Shown here piece after piece: positions 10,453-14,141 of a DNA stretch of 15,000 nucleotides (position 1 is its first letter; each line of letters opens with the position of its first letter). The stretch is from Chrysomallon squamiferum (Eukaryota > Mollusca > Gastropoda > Neomphalida > Peltospiridae). A model generated the notes under the pieces. The model ran no database searches. It saw only the letters and a program-made list of their open reading frames with translations, and was not told the origin of the DNA. The DNA is taken from assembly GCA_012295275.1 (NCBI GenBank), contig CM022675.1, positions 997,860 to 1,012,859 on the forward strand, written 5' to 3'. A program made the position numbers and the translations under genes.

Positions 10453-11056
10453 CCTGACAAGCAAAATACACATGATGTACAAAATATGCACAAACACAAG
10501 ATATGTTATTATCATCATTATAATCATTATTATAACATTATCATCATCATCATCATTATTATTATCATTATTATTGCAGTTATTGTTATTATTATTATTA
10601 TTATTATAGTTATTATTATTATTGTTATTATTATTACTATTATTATTATTATTGTTATTATTATTACTATTATTATTATTATTATTGTTATTATTATTAT
10701 TATTATTTATTATTATTATTGTTATTATTATTACTATTATTATCATTATTATTATTATTATTACTTTTATTATCATTATTATTATTATTGTTATTATTAT
10801 TATTATTATTGTTATTATTGTTATTATTATTATTATTGCAGTTATTATTATTATTATTGTTATTGTTATTATTATTCTTCTTCTTATTATTATTGCAGTT
10901 ATTATTATTATTATGATTATTTTTATTTTTCAGGTAAAGAAGGTGGGTGTGTTCAGCTGTGGACCCCCAGGTGTCACTAAGGGGGTGGAGAGAGCGTGTG
11001 TTGATTCCAGCAAGTTTACGAAAGCCTTGTTTGAACACCACTATGAAAACTTCTGA
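793..11056 (+). CDS. DUOX: Dual oxidase (DUOX), 3' portion, eleven exons, 5' end outside window
   Basis: DUOX proteins are membrane NADPH oxidases that pass electrons from cytosolic NADPH through FAD and two hemes to oxygen, making extracellular hydrogen peroxide; they act in epithelial defence and matrix crosslinking. The spliced exons (793-968, 1313-1382, 2032-2264, 3078-3308, 4064-4204, 4745-5026, 5717-5946, 8016-8180, 8665-8820, 9761-9892, 10934-11056) give 645 residues plus TGA. All introns are GT-AG and the phases agree at every junction. Visible in order: degenerate third EF-hand, six transmembrane helices with paired heme histidines, HPFTLTSAP for [14 protein letters not shown] and SCGPPG for NADPH, and C-terminal ENF. 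DUOX rather than NOX2 or NOX5 is favoured by the EF-hand segment placed before the first oxidase helix, the [15 protein letters not shown] block and the EHHYENF end. The peroxidase homology domain and earlier EF-hands must lie upstream. If the acceptor at 91 is used instead of 793, the protein gains 234 residues. Confidence 0.96.
969..1312 (+). other. DUOX intron (phase 1), AT-rich
   Basis: The donor is GTACTG and the acceptor is AATATTTTCAG. The intron holds two loosely matching stretches around ACATGACATATAT (from about 988 and 1056) and (AT)n runs near 1075 and 1118-1130. No gene or mobile element was recognised. Confidence 0.85.
1313..1382 (+). CDS. DUOX: DUOX exon: short hydrophilic linker
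   Basis: This 70-bp exon lies between TTTTCAG (ending 1312) and GTAAGC (from 1383). Entered in phase 1 it reads [20 protein letters not shown] then QKQ, and leaves in phase 2, which is what the next exon needs. It is a basic, cysteine-containing linker between the EF-hand segment and the first oxidase helix, a poorly conserved part of DUOX. The alternative phase-0 reading ([13 protein letters not shown]) also looks protein-like. It was set aside because it does not match the phase of either neighbour. Confidence 0.8.
1490..1590 (+). repeat. Mixed (TA)(CA) microsatellite
   Basis: Alternating ATACA and CACA runs lie in the DUOX intron 1383-2031. The open frames here code only for low-complexity His, Thr and Tyr strings and are not genes. 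Confidence 0.9.
1641..1876 (+). repeat. (CT)n with GTCT interruptions
   Basis: A long pyrimidine tract of CTCTCT with scattered TGTG or GTCT variants lies upstream of the acceptor region of the same intron. It could serve as an extended polypyrimidine tract for the duplicated acceptor at 1904. Open frames here are Ser/Leu or Arg/Glu dipeptide-type artefacts. Confidence 0.95.
1878..2095 (+). repeat. 127-bp duplication of a 3' splice site and exon start (two copies)
   Basis: Copy 1 (1878-2004) and copy 2 (2005-2095 for the shared part) match from ACTATATTTATATTT through the acceptor CTGTTTCAGCAG and about 60 bp of exon up to GGATCAAC. The offset is exactly 127 bp (1905 versus 2032). Copy 1 then runs into (CT)n, 1970-2004. 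Because 127 is not a multiple of 3, entering at copy 1 leads to a TGA at 2035-2037, so copy 1 is a decoy pseudo-exon. Copy 1 has changes such as CAACAT for CAGCGT. Confidence 0.95.
2032..2264 (+). CDS. DUOX: DUOX exon: Ser/Thr-rich linker and first transmembrane helix
   Basis: The acceptor is TTTCAG|CAG, a NAGNAG site at 2031/2034 that could add or drop one codon. The donor is CTATG|GTAATA. The reading starts [20 protein letters not shown], then has [11 protein letters not shown] and a basic-to-hydrophobic transition [13 protein letters not shown] leading into TM1 (roughly [12 protein letters not shown]), ending AERFY. FVENYR before TM1 matches the DUOX/NOX pattern. Entry is phase 2 and exit is phase 1. 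The Ser/Thr-rich stretch is the part copied in the upstream decoy. Confidence 0.93.
2310..2575 (+). repeat. (ATT)n tract
   Basis: About 260 bp of ATT/TTA trinucleotides with small interruptions lie just after the donor at 2265. This is an intron microsatellite. Confidence 0.96.
2800..3030 (+). repeat. Diverged direct repeat, about 152-bp period, two copies
   Basis: The pattern TTTTAAGTGATTTAAAAATA at about 2811 returns as a close variant near 2955-2975. Each copy is followed by a similar run ending in TTACA(G/A)AATAC(C/T)TCTT. It lies in the DUOX intron 2265-3077, which otherwise shows only AT-rich sequence. Confidence 0.7.
3078..3308 (+). CDS. DUOX: DUOX exon: first loop, TM2 and first heme histidine
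   Basis: The acceptor is TTCTGTTCAG (ending 3077) and the donor is CACAG|GTAAAC. The reading begins [19 protein letters not shown], then [20 protein letters not shown] with CRNTITFLR, a conserved oxidase TM2 block, and ends [14 protein letters not shown]. The histidine in FHK is the first distal or proximal heme ligand of TM3, and its partner comes 14 residues later in the next exon (LHV). Entry and exit are both phase 1. Confidence 0.96.
3309..3767 (+). other. DUOX intron, unremarkable part
   Basis: The donor is GTAAAC. AT-rich sequence with a short GAATGAAT/GATAGATA patch near 3508-3550. No gene, RNA or mobile element was recognised. Confidence 0.7.
3768..4089 (+). repeat. 44-53 bp array repeating a 3' splice site and exon start
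   Basis: The core (C)TGGATACAGTTTTAATGTAT recurs at 3786, 3830, 3874 and 3918 (44-bp spacing), then near 3970, 4023 and 4076 (52-53 bp spacing). The last three units each carry TGTTTTTCAG followed by an exon-like start, with acceptors ending at 3958, 4010 and 4063. The earlier 44-bp units lack the CAG block. Only the last acceptor opens the correct DUOX frame. Entry at 3959 or 4011 meets stops (TAA near 4035 and TGA in the following exon). The true exon has one extra G (CTGGGATACAG) relative to the early copies, which shifts their frame. Confidence 0.95.
4064..4204 (+). CDS. DUOX: DUOX exon: second half of TM3 and extracellular loop
   Basis: The acceptor is TGTTTTTCAG (ending 4063) and the donor is GACAG|GTTAGT. 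With the preceding G the reading begins [20 protein letters not shown], continues [18 protein letters not shown], and ends FGTMT. LHV provides the second heme histidine of TM3, 14 residues after the first. The rest is the loop between TM3 and TM4, shorter on conserved positions than the helices. Entry and exit are phase 1. The first 25 or so bases are the last unit of the upstream array, so two upstream decoy acceptors compete. Confidence 0.93.
4214..4450 (+). repeat. (ATTT)n then GAATGAATAAAT-type tetranucleotide repeats
   Basis: TTATTTATTTACTTATTT runs to about 4256, followed after 30 bp by ATGAATAAATGAA and GGATAGATGAAT variants. Intron microsatellites on opposite purine/pyrimidine strands, so the two halves could pair in the transcript. 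Confidence 0.85.
4632..4730 (+). repeat. (AAAT)n microsatellite
   Basis: AAATAAATAAAT with AT-rich leader ends 14 bp before the acceptor of the next DUOX exon. The acceptor therefore has a very short pyrimidine stretch (GTGTATTTCAG). Confidence 0.95.
4745..5026 (+). CDS. DUOX: DUOX exon: TM4, TM5 with heme histidines, TM6
   Basis: The acceptor is GTATTTCAG (ending 4744) and the donor is TTCAG|GTAATT. The reading has [19 protein letters not shown] (TM4), a basic cytosolic turn ([10 protein letters not shown]), [18 protein letters not shown] (TM5, histidines 13 residues apart, the second heme pair) and [17 protein letters not shown] (TM6). It closes with [19 protein letters not shown], the DUOX-like lead into the flavin domain. 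At 282 bp it is the longest exon here. Entry and exit are phase 1. Its GC content is clearly above that of the flanking introns. Confidence 0.97.
5027..5716 (+). other. DUOX intron with degenerate AT-rich internal repeats
   Basis: The donor is GTAATT and the acceptor is AAACTATAG. ATCAAAACTAAA/ATTAAAACTAAA motifs recur near 5062, 5158, 5358 and 5427. A better-defined repeat of about 31 bp (TATAAAG-TACAAAT-CTGA pattern) occurs four times at about 5515-5640. No coding exon was recognised. Confidence 0.75.
5717..5946 (+). CDS. DUOX: DUOX exon: FAD-binding module
   Basis: The acceptor is AACTATAG (ending 5716) and the donor is CCAAAG|GTGAGT. The reading begins [20 protein letters not shown], continues [20 protein letters not shown] with [20 protein letters not shown], and ends NQYPK. 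HPFT is the flavin-contact motif of the ferredoxin-reductase-like fold in NOX/DUOX enzymes, and the HEDTL-HIRA-GPWT block is typical of DUOX. Entry is phase 1 and exit is phase 0. Read-through past the donor meets TAG at 5956-5958. The exon's 3' junction is the seed of the minisatellite that follows. Confidence 0.97.
5942..7341 (+). repeat. 56/58-bp minisatellite, about 25 copies, unit contains the 5' splice site
   Basis: The true junction CCAAAG|GTGAGTCAGT is followed at 56- or 58-bp steps by GAAG|GTGGGTCAGT copies (for example near 6013, 6069, 6233, 6463, 6919 and 7313). Units differ by a TG insertion (ATGTGC or ATGTGTGC), A/G in GATT(A/G)TAG, and TATACG or TATAAG at the end. Copy 4 (about 6131-6176) is shortened and copy 3 carries an extra TATG. 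Every unit also contains TGCTAACATGACAG, resembling a branch point followed by an AG. The array fills most of the first 1.4 kb of the intron 5947-8015. Confidence 0.97.
7342..7562 (+). repeat. 110-bp direct duplication, two copies, with strong donor-like sites
   Basis: Copies begin at ACTGATTATAGTAGTGTA (7342 and 7452) and share GGTGGTGGTAAAATGTGTCT and CTGCACAGGTAAGTGGG. Each ends with a consensus-quality 5' splice-site sequence CAG|GTAAGT (7436-7444 and 7545-7553). The start of the unit derives from the tail of the 56/58-bp minisatellite. Confidence 0.93.
7675..7987 (+). repeat. (CT)n with GT interruptions
   Basis: A pyrimidine-rich tract (CTCTGTCTCTCT type) ends about 30 bp before the acceptor TTGTGTTGTAG at 8015. 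It may act as an extended polypyrimidine tract. The open frame on the opposite strand is a Glu/Arg/Thr low-complexity artefact. Confidence 0.94.
8016..8180 (+). CDS. DUOX: DUOX exon: end of FAD module and first NADPH-binding glycine motif
   Basis: The acceptor is GTTGTAG (ending 8015) and the donor is CAGAAG|GTCAGT. It is phase 0 at both ends and encodes 55 residues: [20 protein letters not shown], then [20 protein letters not shown], ending YKVKCQK. DGPYG contacts the flavin region and [11 protein letters not shown] is the glycine-rich NADPH-binding motif of NOX/DUOX oxidases. Confidence 0.97.
8181..8664 (+). repeat. Degenerate GTTTCA / GTTAAC repeat filling an intron up to its acceptor
   Basis: GTTTCA(C/T)TAAG and AGTTAACAC blocks alternate at irregular 16-48 bp intervals across the whole intron (GTTTCA near 8259, 8304, 8334, 8417, 8457, 8488, 8569, 8611 and others). 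The last GTTTCA is the acceptor itself (GTTTCAG, ending 8664). The donor side GTCAGTTAAC also shares the GTTAAC core. Only the final copy has the G that makes an acceptor. Confidence 0.8.
8665..8820 (+). CDS. DUOX: DUOX exon: nucleotide-binding domain core
   Basis: The acceptor is TCGTTTCAG (ending 8664) and the donor is ATGTTG|GTATGT. It is phase 0 at both ends and encodes 52 residues: [20 protein letters not shown], then [20 protein letters not shown], ending [19 protein letters not shown] and the FDLRT-ML stretch are conserved in the DUOX NADPH-binding lobe. Confidence 0.97.
8821..9340 (+). repeat. TTAGGG-like irregular repeat with a 55-bp unit core
   Basis: From about 8880 GTTAGGGTAAGGGTAGGG and GGTGTTAGAGTTAG variants occur. 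From 8991 to about 9225 a regular 55-bp unit starts AGGATTACTGTTAG at 8991, 9046, 9101, 9156 and (partly) 9211. It lies in the DUOX intron 8821-9760. The sequence is too mixed to be a telomere tract. Confidence 0.85.
9440..9745 (+). repeat. (ATTT)n, (ATCT/ATCC)n and (ATTA)n microsatellites
   Basis: TTATTTATTTACTTAC runs cover about 9462-9545, ATCTATCCATCT runs 9625-9695, and TTAATTAATTAAT 9721-9741. These lead up to the acceptor GATTATTTTCAG at 9760. Nothing coding was seen. Confidence 0.9.
9761..9892 (+). CDS. DUOX: DUOX exon: NADPH-binding domain
   Basis: The acceptor is ATTATTTTCAG (ending 9760) and the donor is CCACAG|GTCAGT. It is phase 0 at both ends and encodes 44 residues: [20 protein letters not shown], then [20 protein letters not shown] and AHPQ. 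FTGL-THFGRP is a conserved NOX/DUOX motif near the NADPH adenine/phosphate site. Confidence 0.97.
9905..10255 (+). repeat. About 123-bp tandem repeat, 2.7 copies
   Basis: The segment TTTGTAAAATTTGAGCTTGT recurs (9966, 10089, and a variant near 10213), with TTGGATTATTTGTAACATAG and CCCTTGTTTCAA in between. AT-rich intron repeat in 9893-10933 with no coding content. Confidence 0.9.
10401..10451 (+). repeat. (CA)n microsatellite
   Basis: About 25 CA units lie within the last DUOX intron. Open frames across it encode only Thr/His or Cys/Val strings. Confidence 0.97.
10508..10926 (+). repeat. (ATT)n tract, about 420 bp, upstream of the last DUOX exon
   Basis: ATT/TTA trinucleotides are interrupted by GTT, ACT, ATC and CTTCTT. 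Three internal ATTGCAG sequences (10576-10579, 10838-10841, 10895-10898) look like acceptors. The third follows CTTCTTCTTATT, but use of it would hit TGA at 10914-10916. All long open frames here (poly-Leu, poly-Ile or poly-Asn) are artefacts. Confidence 0.96.
10934..11056 (+). CDS. DUOX: DUOX terminal exon: NADPH-binding Cys motif and C-terminus
   Basis: The acceptor is TTTTTCAG (ending 10933). It is phase 0 and encodes 40 residues plus TGA at 11054-11056: [20 protein letters not shown], then [26 protein letters not shown] is the conserved NADPH nicotinamide-site motif, and the final Phe after EN is the family's usual C-terminal aromatic that stacks on FAD. The exon begins GTAAAG, so the junction CAGGTAAAG also resembles a 5' splice site. 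Confidence 0.97.
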   Translation, partial: VKKVGVFSCGPPGVTKGVERACVDSSKFTKALFEHHYENF

Positions 11057-11202
11057 TCAGTCTGGCAAAATATTTTCTACATTTCTTGTATGAAATGTTA
11101 ACAAAAATTACGACAATACTAGAAGATAAGAACAGTTTTGTGAAATTTTGAAAATTCAGTTGAGATCATAATCATTTTGAGCAGAAGAAAATAGAAAAAA
11201 TC

Positions 11203-11208
11203 AATAAA
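11203..11208 (+). terminator. Candidate proximal poly(A) signal
   Basis: AATAAA lies about 150 bp after the DUOX stop codon. The region is so A-rich that a chance match is possible. Confidence 0.35.
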
Positions 11209-11649
11209 TAAAAAATAAATATATGAATAATAATAAATAAATACAAAAATAAAAAGATCAGTTAATAAGAAAATTAAAATTAAAAAAACAACAACCAGTA
11301 TATTTTCTGTACCAGTCAAATGTTTCCAATTATGAATAATTTTTCTTATATTGTCCCTGTACATATTATTACTATACCTTGAAACAAAACTGATTTAAAA
11401 AAATAAATTAACATCAAAATGTTATTTAAATATTCTGATTATAAAAAATAATTCAGAAATATATGATTTCTTTTAAAATCTAAATGAAGTGATGTTAATA
11501 TCTTATGTTAATATATATAAAGCCAAAATGTCTTTCAAACTGTGTTATAACAATGCTTTATGTATATTTAATATTCAGATGTGGTGCAGTGGATTTTGTA
11601 AATAGAAAATGTGAAATAATTTGAACTGTCTTGTAATCAAAAGAACAAC

Positions 11650-11760
11650 TCTACTGTGTAATGGTTAAGTTGCTTGTGTTAAAAACTGTATGTTCTGAGA
11701 TCAAAGCTGGCACATGGAAGGAAAAGAATCAGACATGAAAATAATTATCTCTGAATCTTC
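11650..11760 (+). mobile_element. Possible decayed tRNA-derived SINE fragment
   Basis: GTGTAATGGTTAAGTTGCTTG (11656-11676) resembles the tRNA-like head with an A box of molluscan SINEs. TGTTCTGAGATCAAAGCTGG about 35 bp later sits where the B-box region would be. No target-site duplications or clear tail were seen. The resemblance is from memory of such elements and is tentative. Confidence 0.3.
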
Positions 11761-12418
11761 TTGTATGGATACTTTTTAAATTTAAGTCCCAAAACTTGCA
11801 GAAACTTAACCTTCATTGAGGTACCAGTTTGATATGTATTTTTTTTATTCCTGCATTAACTCTTTTGGTGCATGGGTTAATTACACAAGTGGTCTTTATC
11901 AGCAGGTTTGAGGTAAATTTTGTATAAAACTGTTTTAGATATTTATATCTTAATAGTGTTAAGATTCTGGGTACACAGTATTTATGATGAAATTTGTACA
12001 TATTATTATTTTATAAAAAATATTTTATCAATGTCAAAATCCATTCTTGAACTGCGGTCAAGGTCATTAATGGTGGAATGCCAAGGTCATTTTGTTGAGA
12101 AAAAAATAGAAATATATCATTCTTTTTAGAATCTTTTACAAGTCATAAGATATTTTATAGTAATTTGATATTTGTATTTCTAGATATTTTTAAATTATTA
12201 TTTGTAAACATTATTTGGTTTTACAATATCAACGTTATTTGAATATATCTAAAGCACGTGTTTTTAATTTAATTTTTTAATTTTGTAAATGTGTGTTAAA
12301 ATGATACTTTGTTTTTCAGATGAATTTTGAGACATTTTTTAGTTTATATTAATAATTTATAGCAGAAGTTTTTTGCTTTTAGATAAATGTTTGATAACGA
12401 GTTTACATCTGTAGGAAA

Positions 12419-12424
12419 AATAAA
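12419..12424 (+). terminator. Candidate distal poly(A) signal
   Basis: AATAAA is followed within 30 bp by a T/GT-rich element. It would give a 3' UTR of about 1.4 kb. Confidence 0.4.
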
Positions 12425-12543
12425 ACATTGTAACAGTAAATTTATTTTGTTATCTTTCTCTGAAATATAAGCATTTATTAAATACAATGTCAGTTGTTAT
12501 AAATATCTTTGGATAATTAATTCATGCCTAATTGTACACACAA

Positions 12544-12636
12544 ACACACACACACACACACACACACACGCGTACGTACATTAATATGTACTTTAATAAA
12601 GATAAATAAGTGTGTGTGTGTGTGTGTGTGTGTGTG
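12544..12636 (+). repeat. (CA)13 and (GT)13 inverted pair with 40-nt spacer
   Basis: An alternating AC run (12544-12569) and an alternating GT run (12610-12636) are perfect complements. They could form a 26-bp stem with a loop of 12570-12609, and the loop holds GTACGTACATTAATATGTAC and an AATAAA at about 12595. Confidence 0.9.
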
Positions 12637-12765
12637 ACATCGAGACAAAATAAAATACATTCTGTATATAGAACAGCTATATGAACATCATTACTCAAGT
12701 TACCTTATTAATTATCAATAAGAACAAATGAAAAATTATCGGCGGTACCAACTTAACAAACCAGA

Positions 12766-12840
12766 CGTGACGTTAAATTACTGCTGAAATGATGCGGTTA
12801 CTAAGCTACCTGTGACGTCAGTATATTATTTACGTCACCA
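12766..12840 (+). promoter_or_regulatory. Cluster of CRE/ATF-like sites
   Basis: Within 75 bp there is GTGACGTTA (12767-12775), the full palindrome TGACGTCA (12813-12820) and TACGTCAC (12831-12838). This palindrome is the consensus site of CREB/ATF bZIP factors. No promoter or transcription start was recognised beside it, so function is inference only. Confidence 0.4.
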
Positions 12841-13703
12841 CGAAACAAGCTGGTGATATCTGTTGCCTGCTTCTAGGATTACATTTTTTTTTTTAGTAGG
12901 ACCCAGTTTCTATGACAATTTGTGACATCAAATAGTAATAACAGTGAGTACATACATACACATATATATATATAAGACAGAGAGAGATACTGTTTTTCTT
13001 ATAAATAAATAAATATATATTCACGTGTGTGCGTATGTAAAATAAAATGAAATAAAATCACTGTTCGTTAGAATCATCACAGGTTCACTTTAAAATCAAT
13101 AATTTAAACATGATGAAATAAAATTCAAATTCAATGGTTCGAAGTATTAATTTATTTTTATAAATTGTTCTCACTCCACAACATAAAAATATATCTATAC
13201 AATATATATATATATAATTGTTTAAATGTATTTATATATTTTTTTAAATTTTATTTGTTATTTACAAAAAATATTAATTTGATATAAATATATATTTTAA
13301 ATTTAACTGGAATGGAGTCGTGTGCAGTATTAAAATATTTACGGTAATAATTAAATGATGTAAACATTCATTGTACAGCAATGTCGTCATTATACAGTGT
13401 AACAGTTCACAGGTTTGTGTATATTTAAACACTGATTAGATATTGTCATGTTAATTTTATATTTAATTTAAAAAGTATAATTTTTTTCTAAATATGATAT
13501 TTTACGATGAAAAATAAACAACAATGAAACAAACGAACAAATAAGCAAATAGTTGGGTAAATAAAATTATAAATATAAAAACAACAACAACAATATAAAT
13601 AAACAAAATAAAATAAAATAAATATACAATTACGTGTTGTGTCTTTTCTTTGGTAACTGCATTTTATATTCGCAAATCAATATAATGAAAAGCGGCCCAT
13701 TAT

Positions 13704-13729
13704 CACACACACACACACACGCGCGCGCG
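13704..13729. repeat. (CA)n(CG)n alternating purine-pyrimidine run
   Basis: About 26 bp of unbroken CA then CG alternation is followed by GAGCTC. Such runs are known to favour Z-DNA. Confidence 0.8.
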
Positions 13730-14114
13730 AGCTCTCGTGCACATACACATAGACATAAACACACACTCCCTTACATACATAGAGGCACACACACAATACA
13801 GCATCAGATTTAAATCAAACAGATCATTCAGTTACGTAAACTTGTAACTTATTACTAAAGGAAGTTTTATACGTTTCGTTAATCTGTCAGCCATCTAGAA
13901 ATAATGATACATCTGTGCTATTTATAGTATGACCTTAAAGCTGAAATATCACAAACATGTAACCCTGAACTAACACAAACTTATATTTTGGTAATGTAAT
14001 CCACATTTTGTGAGTCATAATTAAAATCACAGTTAATAGTAATTAATTAAACTATATCTCCGAAAGCGAAATTTACGTCATTTTCTCGCAGCTATAAATA
14101 ATTCATTAACATAC

Positions 14115-14131
14115 TTTTTTTTTTTTTTTTT
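14115..14131. repeat. T17 homopolymer (A17 on the - strand)
   Basis: Seventeen T residues lie 10 bp beyond the stop codon of the - strand gene. On that strand it reads as a poly(A) run directly after the coding end. Confidence 0.9.
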
Positions 14132-14141
14132 AAGGTGAACT

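Larger units (their letters stand above)
11057..12430 (+). other. Probable DUOX 3' UTR and flank
   Basis: AT-rich sequence follows the stop codon and no supported reading frame was found. Candidate poly(A) signals on the + strand are AATAAA at 11203-11208 and 12419-12424; the latter is followed by a T-rich stretch (TTATTTTGTTATC). The actual end of the transcript cannot be fixed from sequence. Short open frames here have no recognisable features. Confidence 0.55.
12431..14141. other. Intergenic region between convergent genes
   Basis: AT-rich sequence with (TA)n at about 12963-12974 and 13200-13216, and AAATAA/AACAAC patches at about 13570-13630. Also present are the CA/GT inverted pair, the CRE-like cluster and a CA/CG alternating run, listed separately. 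TTTATT at 13151-13156 could be a - strand poly(A) signal for the gene at the right edge. No reading frame is supported. Confidence 0.6.

Noticed and set aside
10317-11041. Poly-Asn, poly-Ile, poly-Leu and poly-Tyr proteins
   Set aside because: They are translations of (ATT)n and (CA)n. Only the last 41 codons of one frame are real, as the terminal DUOX exon.
8183-11905. Shared TTAACTCTTT-GTGC motif near 8186 and 11857
   Set aside because: The match is about 15 bp with gaps in AT-rich DNA, too short to call a shared mobile element.
11119-12129. Short open frames on both strands after DUOX
   Set aside because: AT-rich chance frames with no domain, no GC rise and no codon pattern like that of the DUOX exons.
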